A stretch of 64,000 nt of DNA, taken from assembly GCF_010015445.1 (NCBI RefSeq), contig NC_053116.1, forward strand, positions 30,819,785-30,883,784, in the 5' to 3' direction. Shown here one piece after another: positions 52,879-64,000 of this stretch; the stretch's first letter is position 1; each line of letters opens with the position of its first letter. Under the pieces are notes generated by a model, which was not told the origin of the DNA, ran no database searches, and was given only the letters and a program-made list of their open reading frames with translations. Source of the stretch: Perca fluviatilis (Eukaryota; Chordata; Actinopteri; Perciformes; Percidae). A program made the translations under genes and the position numbers.

Positions 52879-55800
52879 ATTGACAAAAAGAAGACTTTGT
52901 GACAGCAAAGGCCACAACACTGTTGAAACACTAGTCTGAAAGCTATACATTCAGGCTTTCATAGAGAAGAGAGAAAGATATTTGAGATAAAGATGTCTCT
53001 CCTTTAAAAAAATGATTAACAGGTGATCTTGGCAACCCTAGTAGGCTAGGTGTTTATGCATGTGTGAGATGAATGTCTGTGTGGGTTTTTTGTGTGGATG
53101 CACGTTAGTGTGAGTGTAACAAAGAGAGCTGTGTGACTCACTAAGTAAAACATGCGCTGTTGAGCACTAGCTGACCTTGTGATCTCAGATCCTGGGGCTG
53201 TTCCAGGGAGCTCTCATCACAGAGGCTGGCTTCATAGGGAACACTCAGTTATATGATCAATACTACAGATGTTTTACTGGGTTTTGGCAGCCCATCATAA
53301 ATGCTATGTATGATTCAATCCCCCCCCATGGCTACCGACGGCTGTCTTATTACCATTAGATCTATAACGCATCCTCCCACTATTCTTGTTGTCATATGGA
53401 TGCATGTATACCTGCTAACAGGGCTATGTCCATGTAGGACATCATTGTTATCGTTGTTATTGATCACAGAGTAGTGTACCAGCCAACCAGTTGTAAGTTA
53501 GGGTTATTTAGGCTAAGATTCTTAAGTAAAAGTTCTGTTCTTTAATGACTGGTGGCTCACAGTTAAAGCAAATCTAAAGAACGGCAAAAAACTCCTCTGG
53601 CTAAATTGTTGGTATAAACATAAGAATCTTGAAACATAACTTTCAGTTAGGTTCTTTGCTTTCTGAAAGAGAAAAGTGTCCTAAACCTGGGTCTTGTTTT
53701 TGAAGTTTGTCCGAATTATTTCTAATGCTAAATAAACTACACAAACTAGATCTTAAGTAACTAGCAAAGCATCTATTGAAAGAAAAGCAATGCAGTTAAA
53801 AACACAACAACTTTGATTTAAGCTTTAGTACTCATAGCGTCAAAATCCTACAAAATCATAAAACTAAATGAGATACTAATACTAAACCTATTTTTCTATT
53901 TTATTTTTTTGTTCGTTTTTTTCATACGGTCACATTTTTCAATTTTTAGAATGTGCATTCCATTAGCATCTCATGCAGTACTCATAAGGGGCCAGTATAC
54001 TCTGTCAGAAGTGCATGTCGAATGGTCCAACTTCGCTTTCCTGACACTGGATTAGGAGGCACTGTGTCCAACCATTTTTGTAATTTTCCAAAACCGGCAA
54101 TTCGACATTCACACCCACTTTGTCAGCTGTGTAAAGGTGAGAAAGGAGCCAGAGTTTGAACTTCACTCTCTAGCTCTCTTTCTTCATTCTTGACACAACT
54201 ATTTTTGCCACTTTTCCTGTGAACAACAGAGTGCAACAATATGAATGTCTTCCAGGAGAGACAATCTGAAAATGTCCACTGTTATTCCCATATTTAAACG
54301 ATATCACGTCTCACCCATCTCTATGATGGCCGGCTTGTCACCCTGCCATTCAGAAAAGCTATAAATACATTTGCTTTTCTGACATGGTCATACAACATGT
54401 CTTACTTAGTTCTGATTGAGTATACCCCAGCCCTTACTGTGCTGCTATAAGAATACATTGCACAGCTGCTTATATAGGACATGAATGGTAATATTGAATT
54501 GGTCAAAACAGATTCTGAACCAGGATCATTCATTCGCTTCTCTGTGCACAATTTTGTTGGGTTCTTTAAGTCTGTAACACAGAGTCTGGTGGAGATTAGC
54601 AGTGAAGTATCAGAAAACTTTTTATTTGATCACACATTCTTTCATTAGGTCTCATTAAACCTATGATGAAAAGTAAGTGCATTGTCTTTTTTTGCAAATG
54701 ATCCCTTTGGGAACCACTGCTCAGTGGTAGGCATCTTTGTTATAGTAATCATTTATTCAGTGAAAAAAAATGTAACACTGGGTCTTAATACGGTGGAAAG
54801 TCATTGTTGTTATTGTTTTAAATGCATTGTGTGGTTGATAAAAGCTTTGGATTACATATTTATACAATAGGCCTATATAAGAATGTATATTAGCAAAATA
54901 TTTAATATAAATATTAAATAATATACCTCATGCCTTAGCTTTTCAGCTAAGTGTACTGTCGGCCTCGCCTCAATCTAACTTGGCCAAGTTGCCACTCGAA
55001 CTTGAAGAAATCACACCTGGAACTAGCTACATGTACATCAGTAAAGCTCAGGTGGGACACTGTCTCAAGTCTTGGCATTGAAGTCCCAAGTAATGTTCAA
55101 ATCCCAAAACTTGATTGTTGAGACTTCAATTATGCAAATATCATTATGTACTCTTCAACAAATGTAAAGCCTCTTTACATTTTTAACAATAAATTATCAA
55201 TAATAATATTGATAAGTTATTGATGATGATAATAAATTGGCTGAGTAATTTATTTTCCCTGTGCTAGAACAGCAGAGTCAAACAGACTCAATTGTACCAG
55301 TCTACCATAGTCCTTAATCCGTTTTCGGATATAAAATAACATGCACAGACTGACACAGCATCAGTATTATATTCCAGAGCATGCTATTTCTTGTGTGGGT
55401 ACATTGTGTTTCTTCCCCCTCTTGTCTCTCATAACTCTCTGTCTCTCCTGCACTTTCTCCGTGTGAGTAAAGACTTGTGAGAGGATGACGATTTATAATC
55501 TAGGTTTGGCAGGGTATCCACTCCTTTCAAGCCCAAGTGGAGTTTTGAGTTGTTGGTGTTGAAAGTGACATTATGTAACTTGTTTACCATAAAATAACAG
55601 CTTCAAAATCATTTTGATGCTTCCCTGACTAATGGGAACAATGGTGCCTCTGTCATTCCCATTACACACCCCTAACGCCTGTAACGTTAACTTTGTTGGG
55701 CGGGTACAATCTCCCTGGAGAAGTGTTGTAACGCTTTACGGCACTATCACTAATTTTGGTGAAACTGGATCATATTTTATGGAGAACATGTTTTCTTGTT

Positions 55801-57434
55801 TTACTTCTGATGGACTCTGGCTGCTCTGCTTGATTCTGATTTTCTCGTTAGACAATAGCTGATGGGTTCAGAGATTTCATTTCAGCCAATGCGTTCCGCC
55901 TCTTTTCCTCGTTACCATCCCTAGAGCTCTAAAATGTATGCACATAATGGCTTTATACAAACCAGTTGTATTGAAAGGGCTATCAAATGCCAAGACACTG
56001 TGCAGCTTACTCTTTTCTGGTGCCAGATGTTTCAACTCTGGAAACTCAGGAATTTGTATGTAGCAGCCACCCACCTCAGCTGCTTACTAACATGGCCACA
56101 GAGGGTCAGCAAGTGTGTTTGGGTTGTGACCATCTGAGAGAGGTCAAAATGCTTGCCTTAGGGATCACCGAATCCTTTCTGATTTCAGGACAAGTCAAAT
56201 TATTAGAGAGGCTGCTTCAAGAGGTGAATATTGCTGGTCCTTATTCTCCCTTAACATTGGAAGAGCGCACAGATGGTCCTCATCAGCTGAGGTGGCCACA
56301 GAGGGAGCTTATATGTGTTTATATGTGGGTGTTAGATAATATATGTGTCAGCCACCAGGCTGTAACTGCCGTATGTGTGCACCCTGCCCTTTACTGAAAG
56401 TGAAATTTTCCTCTTCCAGTGGCCCCCTGCTGCTGCGTTGTCCCACTTACAAATTCCTGTTGGACTTCTGTCAGCAATCCAACTAAATAATCGTCTATCA
56501 AATCTCTGATGGTAAGAATGTACATCTGCGCTGTGGCAACACACCGGTGCGAGGAATCTCTTCATCTGTCAAGTCACTGTTAGTCATCACTGGATCAAGA
56601 GAGCAGAGTCTTTGATCAGAAACAAAATCAATGTGTACACTGCGGGGGCTTTTCTCTGTGGGCTCAAAGTGTATTAAAAAGAAGCATATCTCACAAAGAC
56701 ATCTACAGCAGCAGAATATATCTCCGCCTGGACCTCTTTTGTTGGACTAAATCATGTAACACAGTCATAAGTTTCAAAGTGGTTTCTTCCTTAGCCAGTT
56801 TCAAGTAAACATGACTTTTGAGAGTCAAGGTTTTATTTAAGTGTCTTCAGTTATTATCTCTTACTTTGTGTCATCAAAACATGACATGTTTGCATTGCTG
56901 GGGAAAAGTAAAAAGATGTACAACTGTCTCAATAGATGGCCAGCCTTGGCACTGAGCTCTGCTGACGTATAAAAGCTGTAAAGCATACTGGCAGTGAAGC
57001 ACAGAGAGGTTGCAAAGAAAGGGAAATCTCTGTCGGTGTGTGAAGCATTATGTGGGAAAAAACAGTGAGAGGGTCAGGGGTGTTTACATAAAAGAGAAAG
57101 GAGGGGTGTAAGATGAAGGGAGAAGGGGGGGATTGGAGATTTTATGCTCCTGGGAAACTGGGCAGAGAGGAGATTGAAGAGTATCCAGAGGTTCTATGAC
57201 TCATTGGCACTTCTACTAGACTGGACTTTGACAGGTATCTACACACTGCACACTCTGCACACACTCTGTAACGCAGCTCACATACAAAGATCTGGTCTGT
57301 TTTTTTTTACAAACACATTAACAAACAAACAGCAGTGCTCGTGTATACTGGTAAGAAAATCTCAACAGATATTTTTGAGATAGATTTGTTTGTGTAAGGG
57401 AAAGAGAGAATACTGTATATATATTCTCTCTTTG

Positions 57435-57435
<1 letters not shown>
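52879..57435. other. Intergenic DNA upstream of chrna4, no gene seen
   Basis: No exon is supported. 55560-55930 has the AAGTGACATTATGTAACTTG type of text common in fish dispersed repeats. The rest is AT-rich. 56900-57300 becomes moderately purine-rich approaching chrna4. Confidence 0.45.

Positions 57436-57521
<86 letters not shown>
57436..57521. repeat. (CA)n microsatellite upstream of chrna4
   Basis: A CA tract of about 86 bp lies roughly 490 bp before the chrna4 ATG. It is followed by TG- and GA-rich tracts at about 57620-57670. Confidence 0.97.
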
Positions 57522-57525
<4 letters not shown>

Positions 57526-57619
57526 TTCACTGTTTTTCAAATAAGTGATGGAGAGAGAAAACTGGAACAGGAAGAAAAGCAAATAAGTAGGAGGGAAAGA
57601 GAATGCACAGAGAAATGAG

Positions 57620-58013
57620 GTGTGTTGTGTGTGTGTATGTGTGTGTGAGAGAGGGAGAGAGAGGGAGATGAAGTGAGGAGGCGGAGAGATGAGAGGCGAG
57701 GGAGGGAGTAATGTAGACAGGGAGGGTGGAGAAGAGCGGGATAAACCACTTGGATTAAGGATTCCAGCGGAGAGAGGAGGAACTTTCAAGTGTTGGGTCA
57801 GGGAAACTAAACTACAGGTCTGTGCTCTTTCAAACGGACACTCAGAAGAGCAACTGAAGAGATGGACAGATGGAACCAGGAGGAACACCAGGCCGGGGCT
57901 GATACAGACTAACATGACCTCTCCATCTGGCTATTTAACCTGATCTGAACCTCCTGAAGACTGTTATGGGACGGATGACTGACCATTGGGACTGAAATTG
58001 GAGGGAGTTCACT
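57620..58013 (+). promoter_or_regulatory. chrna4: Candidate chrna4 promoter / 5' UTR
   Basis: A purine-rich stretch (GAGAGAGGGAGAGAGAGGGAG, GGAGGCGGAGAGATGAGAGG) precedes about 290 bp of mixed sequence running into the chrna4 ATG. There is no evident TATA box. Three short upstream frames lie in this span (57862-57912, 57914-57943, 57966-57995), each closed before the main ATG. The transcription start is not determinable, so the 5' UTR extent is inference. Confidence 0.4.
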
Positions 58014-58065
58014 ATGGATTTATACAAATGTTTGAGCATACTTGTCTTCAGTCTTCCTCCACAAG
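58014..58065 (+). CDS. chrna4: chrna4 exon 1: start and signal peptide
   Basis: The ATG context is CACTATGG, with A at -3 and G at +4. Residues [17 protein letters not shown] include a short hydrophobic core (LSILVFSL), suitable for a signal peptide that continues into exon 2. The donor is CAAG|GTAATT, phase 1. The peptide is not conserved with mammals, so this start rests on frame, context and splice fit. An alternative first exon upstream is possible. Confidence 0.75.
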
Positions 58066-61000
58066 GTAATTAATTTACTAATTTCTCATTTTCTTTCTTT
58101 CTTTCTTTATAAGGGGCTGTGTGAAATTATTGGGGAGTGAGGAGTGATGGGCTATCATATCAGAAAAGGGTGAGCGGGTTATGTATTTTAAATATTTGCT
58201 TGGGGGGAGGCTGGCCTATGCTTATTGAGAGGGTGTTTTAACTTTTATACTCATCACACATTATATGTATTTCATAGATTTTGGGTGAAAATATTGCGGC
58301 GCTCAAGTCAATCAGCACCACCAAAGTTGATGCCTGAGCCCGGATCTGTAATAAGTTTAACTGTTGAACAGCTCTTTATACAAAAATAGAGTGGCTGTAT
58401 TTTCTCTATTTCGTTATGTTAAGTTTTGTTTATGTCATGAATATATTATTTTGAAAGTGACGGAAAGTGTCCAAAGAAAATGTTTTAAAAACGCAGAAGA
58501 GGGTTTTGCTTAAAAACAAACAAAAATAAACCTCCCAACCACAATCGTTTATCCGAAGAATCTGACAAGATGACGACCACAATCGCTGACAAAACACACA
58601 ACCTTCAAGACACAAAAACTTTGTTTTTATTGGACAAGGAGTGAGAAACTGCCTCTGTTGCTTAGTGACCTGGTAACAAGCTCAGTCTGCCTAGTGCCGG
58701 AGCAGGACTCATAGAAAGTAATATGTGCTGCTCATACATTACTGGCCTATGACAATACATTGATCAAATTAGGACAGAACTGGGACCAGTAGCTCTGATA
58801 CATCTAGATAAATAAGCAGGACGAAACAGCAATATCAGCAAATAAACATTACTAGAAATTACATTTGCTTTTTTATTTTATTAACTTTTCTGGATGATTT
58901 ACATAATTCATTTTATTTTATTCAGGGGAACGTCATGATTTAAAGGAGAAGGAACTGGATATTCTCACAAAAATAGAAAAATGAAAGTCAAGTAAATATA
59001 TGACAGCCAACTGGAATCAAAGTTCAGGTTTCTCCATGCTAAGTGATTGTTAACATCACAGTCTGCAGGTGCTAATTATAGTGTCCTGTAAACCCCATTA
59101 TACAGCAGTAAACTCATCCAACAGTTACCTATTTTCTCCTGCACACATTACGGCTCTGACCCACACATTGTCACAGGCATGACACCCTGCGAGCTCCCCC
59201 ATCTAAACCCATTAGTTGCAAGGCTGCTTTAGAATCTAGTGGAGCGTCCCTCTTTATTGACATAAATACATATTATAATATCAGCTGCCTTTAACAGATA
59301 TCACTCTGAGCTGATATGATGGAACAAAAGTACCAATGTTGGTTCCTTTCATCTATAAATGTAAAGACATTTCAAGGTTGTTGAGCATCTGGACATGTCA
59401 AACACATTCAGGTAGAAAAGGAAGTGAAGATGTGGAGGGAAAAAAAGAAACTATATCCATTTAATAAGATATTGATCCCAAGTCTTTAAAAACAGAGGAT
59501 GCCAGTTTTCAGGCAACTGAAGGACAGTCCATCAGCTTTGATTGAGTGGGTAGGAAAACCTGAGAGGAAGGCCAGCAGCATGACAACAACACCTGTGTCC
59601 CTGTTTTAAGAATACAAGTTAGAACAGCAGAGCATCTTTGTTTAAGATGGATAGATAGATGGATAGCTTATTCACAGAAAGAACAATATATACAATATAT
59701 AGTGCCAGGCATAATGAAACATCAGTAAGGCTGTGCTGAAACAAAATACAGCCTATGTGCATTGTGCAGGTAATTCAATGACATATCATTTCATCAATGT
59801 CCAGAATAGAAAAATGCCTTATTGAATATGGAAAAAAGGATTGGAATACAAAGGACATTGTACTGTACGAGTCTCGGGACGAACCCAGTCTCTTTAATTG
59901 TTCCCAGACCTTGTTAGGTCATCCTCACTGCGGGGGAGGGGGTGGGGGGAGTTTTGAGTTGCTCCATCAGAGTGGCCATGGCAGAGAGAGTGAGAGGGAG
60001 GGAGGTAAGGATGAGACGTCTCGACAGATCGCTCCATCAGCACGTCTGTTCAGAGACCCAGAGGATGTCCTCAGACTCAGATTCATGCTTCCGCTTTTTC
60101 CTTCTCTCATCTCCTCCCCCCTCCTCCCCCCCCATCCCTCAGATACAGTCCTGTGTAACCGTATCCCACCTGTATAATAGAGGTCACCCTCCTTTTAGAT
60201 TGCAATCTGTACAGTGAATTTTTCAAAGGGGCATAGATCAGCTAAATTCATTATAAATGATTGTATTGTAGATGGTACAAAAAATATTCAGTATTAATAA
60301 TATGCATTTGAAATCAGGGTTTCTATTTCAAATAAATGTGCAAAAAGAGATACAATTCGAACTGGTTATAAGTCTATAGAATGCCTCTGTCGTAAATGAA
60401 CACAAAGGAGTAGCAATATTAACTACTCTTACACTGTAAGCAAATGTATTGTTTCAAAATACAAAAAAGACATTTAATGACACATAAGTGCTGAAAAGAA
60501 TGTGTTGCTAATCTCTGCTTCTTTCCCCTCAGTTTGTTTCCAAGTTGGACCTCGTGCCCACGCTGAAGAGAGGCTGCTCCACGATCTGTTCGTACATTAC
60601 AATAAGCTCTCCCGGCCTGTGGAAAACACCTCAGACACAGTGCTAGTCCACTTTGGACTGTCTATTGCCCAGCTTATTGATGTGGTGAGTAAAAACTCAC
60701 AGCATTGTCAAGTTTCACCAATAGCCAACACCGGATATCATTATTAAAATCCAACTGAAATAAAATTGCTTTTTTTTTTTTTTTTACTGCTACAGCATAT
60801 CTGCTCCAGGCATAATGCTCCGCAGATGGTTACCACAGCCATACAGAAACCTGCTTAAATGACCACCGAGAATAGCTTTTCTGCTAAAGTTTCTGTCTTA
60901 TCTAACTTACAAACATGAACCCACGTCTCCTCCTGCACCCTAAGCTGGTTGAACGAGCAACCTAACAAACATTCACCGGGGAAAAGTGCACTGTTAATAC

Positions 61001-62157
61001 CAGTTTACAGGCTGAATAGCTAATAAACTGGTCAGCTGCAGCACGGCACGTAAACCTACCTGAAAATATCTCTTTGTTAAGTTTAGATTCTGGTTTGGCC
61101 CTCTTTCTGTAGTATGTATTATATTAATTATGATCATAATAACAACCAGCTCAAAGCTTCACCAGGAAAGAAATAAATCTAAATATACAGATCACCTATC
61201 AGCGGAAATTAAACCACAACAGAAGAGATTGAATTATTTTCCCAAATTAAATTCAGTTGTCAAGCATGCTATCACTGGCAGTAAAATCCAGACAGAGCTG
61301 GTCTCAACAAAATAACATCTCTACTCTCACTTGCCTCTTGTCTTATCTTCGCATAACAGACACAAATTATGTTGCAGGGTTTCTGTTGGCTTAAGGTAAA
61401 ACTGTTTAATAACCCCTCTAACTGCCATTCAGTGCAGCTTTAAGATTGAATAAGTGCAGCCTGCATTGTTACTGGGATGATTCTCCAGGTTTTTGTCACA
61501 CAATTAGGTGGCAGTGCTTGCTTCACATGCCTAGTAGTGAGAGTCAGCTCTTGGTGAAGTTGTCTTCTCCTACAGTGTGTTTTCACTGACTGTTGTGTCT
61601 TAGATGTTGCAGCGAAAGAGCTGGAGATAGCAGCTTGCCAGCAGTGGCAGCAAAGCAATAGAAGACACCGTACAGTGAGGGTGTTTTTGCATGAAGCACT
61701 GCCTTAAGTTTTTTTTTTTTCTGGTGTATTACACAACTAATCAGTCTTTATGAATGGAGGGTATGTATGTGGATTTGAAACTGATACATGAAATATCTTT
61801 ATTATGAGATGTTCAAAGAAATTCTACCTATATGGTCATGAATACTGACATACAATTCATTTGAAAGGAGATGCATGTCACAGTAATTTCTCTTCTGTTT
61901 ACATGAAATCAGGATGAGAAGAACCAGATGATGACCACAAACGTCTGGGTCAAGCAAGTATGTCATAATGAGAGATAAAAACACATGCTAAAGATTCAGT
62001 TGTATATAAAGCTACAGAATATAAATATGATCAATGATTTCCTACAGGAATGGAATGATTACAAACTCCGCTGGAACCCGGAAGAATACGAAAATGTAAC
62101 TTCCATCCGTATTCCCTCAGAGATCATCTGGAGGCCCGACATCGTCCTCTACAACAA
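58014..62157 (+). CDS. chrna4: Neuronal nicotinic acetylcholine receptor alpha-4, N-terminal part (multi-exon, 3' partial)
   Basis: Four exons (58014-58065, 60533-60684, 61913-61957, 62048-62157) join in frame for 119 codons plus two bases. They give a signal peptide and the first part of the ligand-binding extracellular domain of a Cys-loop receptor: [66 protein letters not shown] and WRPDIVLYN. The exon lengths 152, 45 and 110 nt and phases are those of neuronal nAChR genes. RAHAEERLL and the kcnq2 neighbour point to alpha-4 rather than alpha-2 or alpha-3. The Cys-loop, agonist vicinal Cys pair and all membrane segments should be in the next exon, beyond 64000. Alpha-4 pairs with beta subunits in brain acetylcholine receptors. 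Confidence 0.94.
58066..60532 (+). other. chrna4: chrna4 intron 1
   Basis: The AT-rich intron has no clear repeat beyond short CTTT and GATA runs. A GC-rich, poly(G)- and CT-rich patch lies at about 59930-60160 and includes GAGACGTCTC. An open frame at 59797-60177 has no recognisable domain. Confidence 0.7.
60533..60684 (+). CDS. chrna4: chrna4 exon 2: N-terminal helix and first beta strands
   Basis: The 152-nt exon follows the acceptor TTCCCCTCAG. It encodes [19 protein letters not shown], then [20 protein letters not shown] and ends SIAQLIDV before GTGAGT. ENTSD carries an N-glycosylation-type NTS triplet at the position where alpha-4 has NIS. Confidence 0.96.
60685..61912 (+). other. chrna4: chrna4 intron 2
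   Basis: No further exon or recognised repeat was found. A poly(T) run lies at about 60770-60785 and another at about 61710-61720. Confidence 0.7.
61913..61957 (+). CDS. chrna4: chrna4 exon 3: 45-nt exon, loop D region
   Basis: The 15 codons [15 protein letters not shown] lie between AAATCAG and CAA|GTATGT. The size and sequence are invariant across nAChR subunits; the exon includes the Trp of the binding-face strand (loop D position). Confidence 0.97.
62048..62157 (+). CDS. chrna4: chrna4 exon 4: loop A region
   Basis: The 110-nt exon encodes [20 protein letters not shown], then [16 protein letters not shown] and two bases of the next codon. It lies between the acceptor TTCCTACAG and donor AA|GTGAGG. 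IVLYN holds the conserved loop A tyrosine of the agonist site, and ENVTS is a glycosylation-type triplet. Confidence 0.97.
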
Positions 62158-62234
62158 GTGAGGATCTGTGTCAATGCAGTAGCTTGTTTTCATGTGAAGA
62201 AATTTAGAGAGTTTCTGGGATCCCATATTGTCCA

Positions 62235-62687
62235 AAAGGTCCCATATTGTAAAAAGTGAGCTTTCCTTGTCCTTTTTCATTATGAAGCAGGTCGAGGTGC
62301 TATATAAATACTGTGAAAGTATGAAAACGCTCAATCCACAGAGAATTGCACACAGCCCGTATTCAGAAACTGTTCCTTTAAACAAGCCGGCAGGACTTCC
62401 GTACTGTTGTGGTGTCACAATTACACTATAGGTAGAAAGTGCTACAGTCATTCCGAGAGCGCATTATGCGGAAGACCCGGTAAGGCTAACTAATCAGAGC
62501 AGACTGGGCTTTTTCGGGAAGCAGACTTAAAGAACAGGTGCTAAAATGGAGCGTTTCAGACAGAGAAACAGAGACAGACTGTATGAGAAAAATTATGGTT
62601 TTTTTTTAACATTAAAGCATGTAAACATGTTCTGGTAGAAACCCAAAATAAAAGTATGAACCTGAAAATGAGCATAATGGCACCTTT
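62235..62687. mobile_element. MITE in chrna4 intron 4
   Basis: The left end AAAGGTCCCATATTGT and the reverse complement of the right end AAAGGTGCCATTATGC are similar over about 15 bases. The interior has GAAACTGTTCCTTTAAACAA and CCCAAAATAAAAGTATGAAC with CTGAAAATGAGCATAATGG, text familiar from an abundant fish non-autonomous transposon. No protein is encoded. Confidence 0.7.
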
Positions 62688-63467
62688 AAATGTTGCCACA
62701 TTAAAGGCAAAAATAATCACATAGCAACTAATGATTTAATTTCAACAGACGGTATGACTGGAGGGAAAACATGAAGATTCTGTTGCTGTGCCAAACATCT
62801 TGTCCTGTGCCAATGTCATAAAGTAATTTAGCTAAAATAAATGTGAACGAGGTCAGCCATAATGGATGTGGTTACAAACAACGCTCGACACATCGTACAA
62901 AGCAATACATTACGCTGGGAATTAGAAGATGAAATGTAATTGGGTGTGTTTTTAAGGGCTTCAGATAAGATGCATCCAGTCGACCTGTATTTATTTAACT
63001 CTAAATAAGGCAAATCAGCTAATATAAAAACTGTATCAGAAACAGACATTAAATAAATAAAACTATCACATTCAAGTCATTATACAAACATCATTTTGCT
63101 TCCTCGTGATGAAATATCTGAGTTTTACATCAGACACTGACTAAAACAATAAAATTACATGAAATAAATAAATATGCATTTAAAGATAGAAACAAAGAAA
63201 ATAGGTATTTTTATCCTAAATTTGTGCGTTACGTGCTTTACTTTCTTAGGCTTGTAAAGACTTGAGCAGCAGAGTTCAGAGTGAGCTGTATATGTCTGAT
63301 TTCTGAACCTACTGAAGATGTAGACTAGAGATTTCGACATTAATTCTTTAATTATTGCTATATTATTATGTTGGTAAAAGGCTGATGTTGTTGATGTCTT
63401 GATGTGATTGATTTAGATCTTAAATCTATGACTACACCAAAATATCTGACTTAGGTTGACTTTATTG
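62688..63467 (+). other. chrna4: chrna4 intron sequence, next exon not reached
   Basis: The stretch is AT-rich and non-coding. The large exon expected after exon 4 (starting with ADGD-like residues) is not found anywhere in 62158-64000. Confidence 0.6.
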
Positions 63468-63898
63468 TAGTCTCGCATTGCCAGACCTTCCACTATAGCG
63501 CTGCAAAGGAGGGTCTGGCAGCATTCCAGAATGGGAAAAAAACGTGCTCTGGTTTATTGCGTAGGTTGTAAATTGTAAATATTAACAGTCCATGATTTAT
63601 TGGCATTTCTTTAACCAATAACAATCGTCTTGGGCGCATGCAGGTACGGTGCCTCTGCAAAATAGCCTCGGGAAGGAACTTGTTTTGGTGGAACATGTGT
63701 ACGTTCAAAGGTTGTTTTAGTCGTGCAACAGAAAACTCAGATTCAACAGATAGTCTAGCTATCTCGATTTACCCTGCAGAGATCTGCCAACACAAAGAAA
63801 GCGGAAGGTGACGGACATCCAGCCATAATAAGGGACATCCGGCGAAATTTTCAGCCACCGGAGCAATCACGGAAATGAGAGGTCATCGATATAGACTA
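63468..63898 (-). mobile_element. hAT-like MITE, family 1 copy C (inverted)
   Basis: The unit starts TAGTCTCGCATTGCCAGACC and ends ATCGATATAGACTA. On the minus strand it matches copies A and B, including AACCTTTGAACGTACACATG, AGATCTCTGCAGGGTAAA and the GGCTATTTTGCAGA segment. CTTTATTG before and CTTTAATG one base after suggest an 8-bp target duplication with one mismatch. It lacks the segment ATTTTAAACNNCGGTC seen in the other two copies. Confidence 0.8.
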
Positions 63899-64000
63899 AC
63901 TTTAATGTAATACTTGATCAGACAACATGCATTGGCCCTTCAATGTTCTTTACTAGGTCAAAACATAGGCTTACATTTGGCAACAAGGAAGGAATACAGA

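Noticed and set aside
56000..56397. 136-codon frame with TLEERTDGPHQLRWPQREL
   Set aside because: It looks superficially protein-like but has no family match by eye and no exon signals. It is probably a chance frame.
59797..60177. 126-codon frame in chrna4 intron 1
   Set aside because: It spans a poly(G)/CT-rich patch and has no domain. The neighbouring exons already splice in frame without it.

Overview
This is a piece of a ray-finned fish (teleost) nuclear genome. Two vertebrate neuronal ion-channel genes are split into short exons with GT-AG (one GC-AG) introns. The intergenic DNA is AT-rich, full of CA/TG microsatellites, and carries repeats in styles common in teleosts: hAT, PIF/Harbinger, Kolobok and piggyBac-like DNA elements, an RTE-type LINE with a CATC-type tail, and an L1-type LINE. 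No prokaryotic, viral or plasmid features were seen.

Layout. (1) 1-15804: the 3' half of a KCNQ2-type voltage-gated potassium channel gene on the + strand. Ten exons join in one frame (581 codons plus stop with the optional exon, 558 without) and encode everything after S6: calmodulin-binding helices A and B, assembly helices C and D, and the ankyrin-G anchor motif. S1-S6 lie upstream of the window. Its introns hold a 177-bp TG tract, a decayed RTE LINE and several MITEs. (2) 15805 to about 57600: a gene-free interval of about 42 kb. It holds the presumed kcnq2 3' UTR, a 1987-bp hAT element with a perfect 8-bp target duplication, a 120-bp tandem array, hAT MITEs, a heavily rearranged 6.8-kb L1 locus (43.3-50.1 kb) that contains a Kolobok element with a THAP remnant, and a three-level nested repeat at 51.1-52.9 kb. 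(3) 58014-64000: the 5' end of a CHRNA4-type nicotinic acetylcholine receptor alpha-4 gene on the + strand. Four exons (signal peptide to the end of loop A) are present; the large following exon is outside the window.

The kcnq2 then chrna4 order, same strand and tail-to-head, is the arrangement at human 20q13.33, so this is conserved vertebrate microsynteny. Both genes make neuronal membrane channels: KCNQ2 carries the M-current that damps firing, and alpha-4 forms heteropentameric acetylcholine receptors with beta subunits. They are separate transcription units and nothing seen here shows co-regulation.

I found no convincing new biological system. The most notable observations are the layered history of the L1 locus (reverse-oriented second copy, a 127-bp copied block, Kolobok insertion at TTAA with an empty-site paralogue in the same window), a GC-AG intron and an optional 69-nt exon at the same kcnq2 splice junction, and the long TG tract beside a 30-nt microexon.
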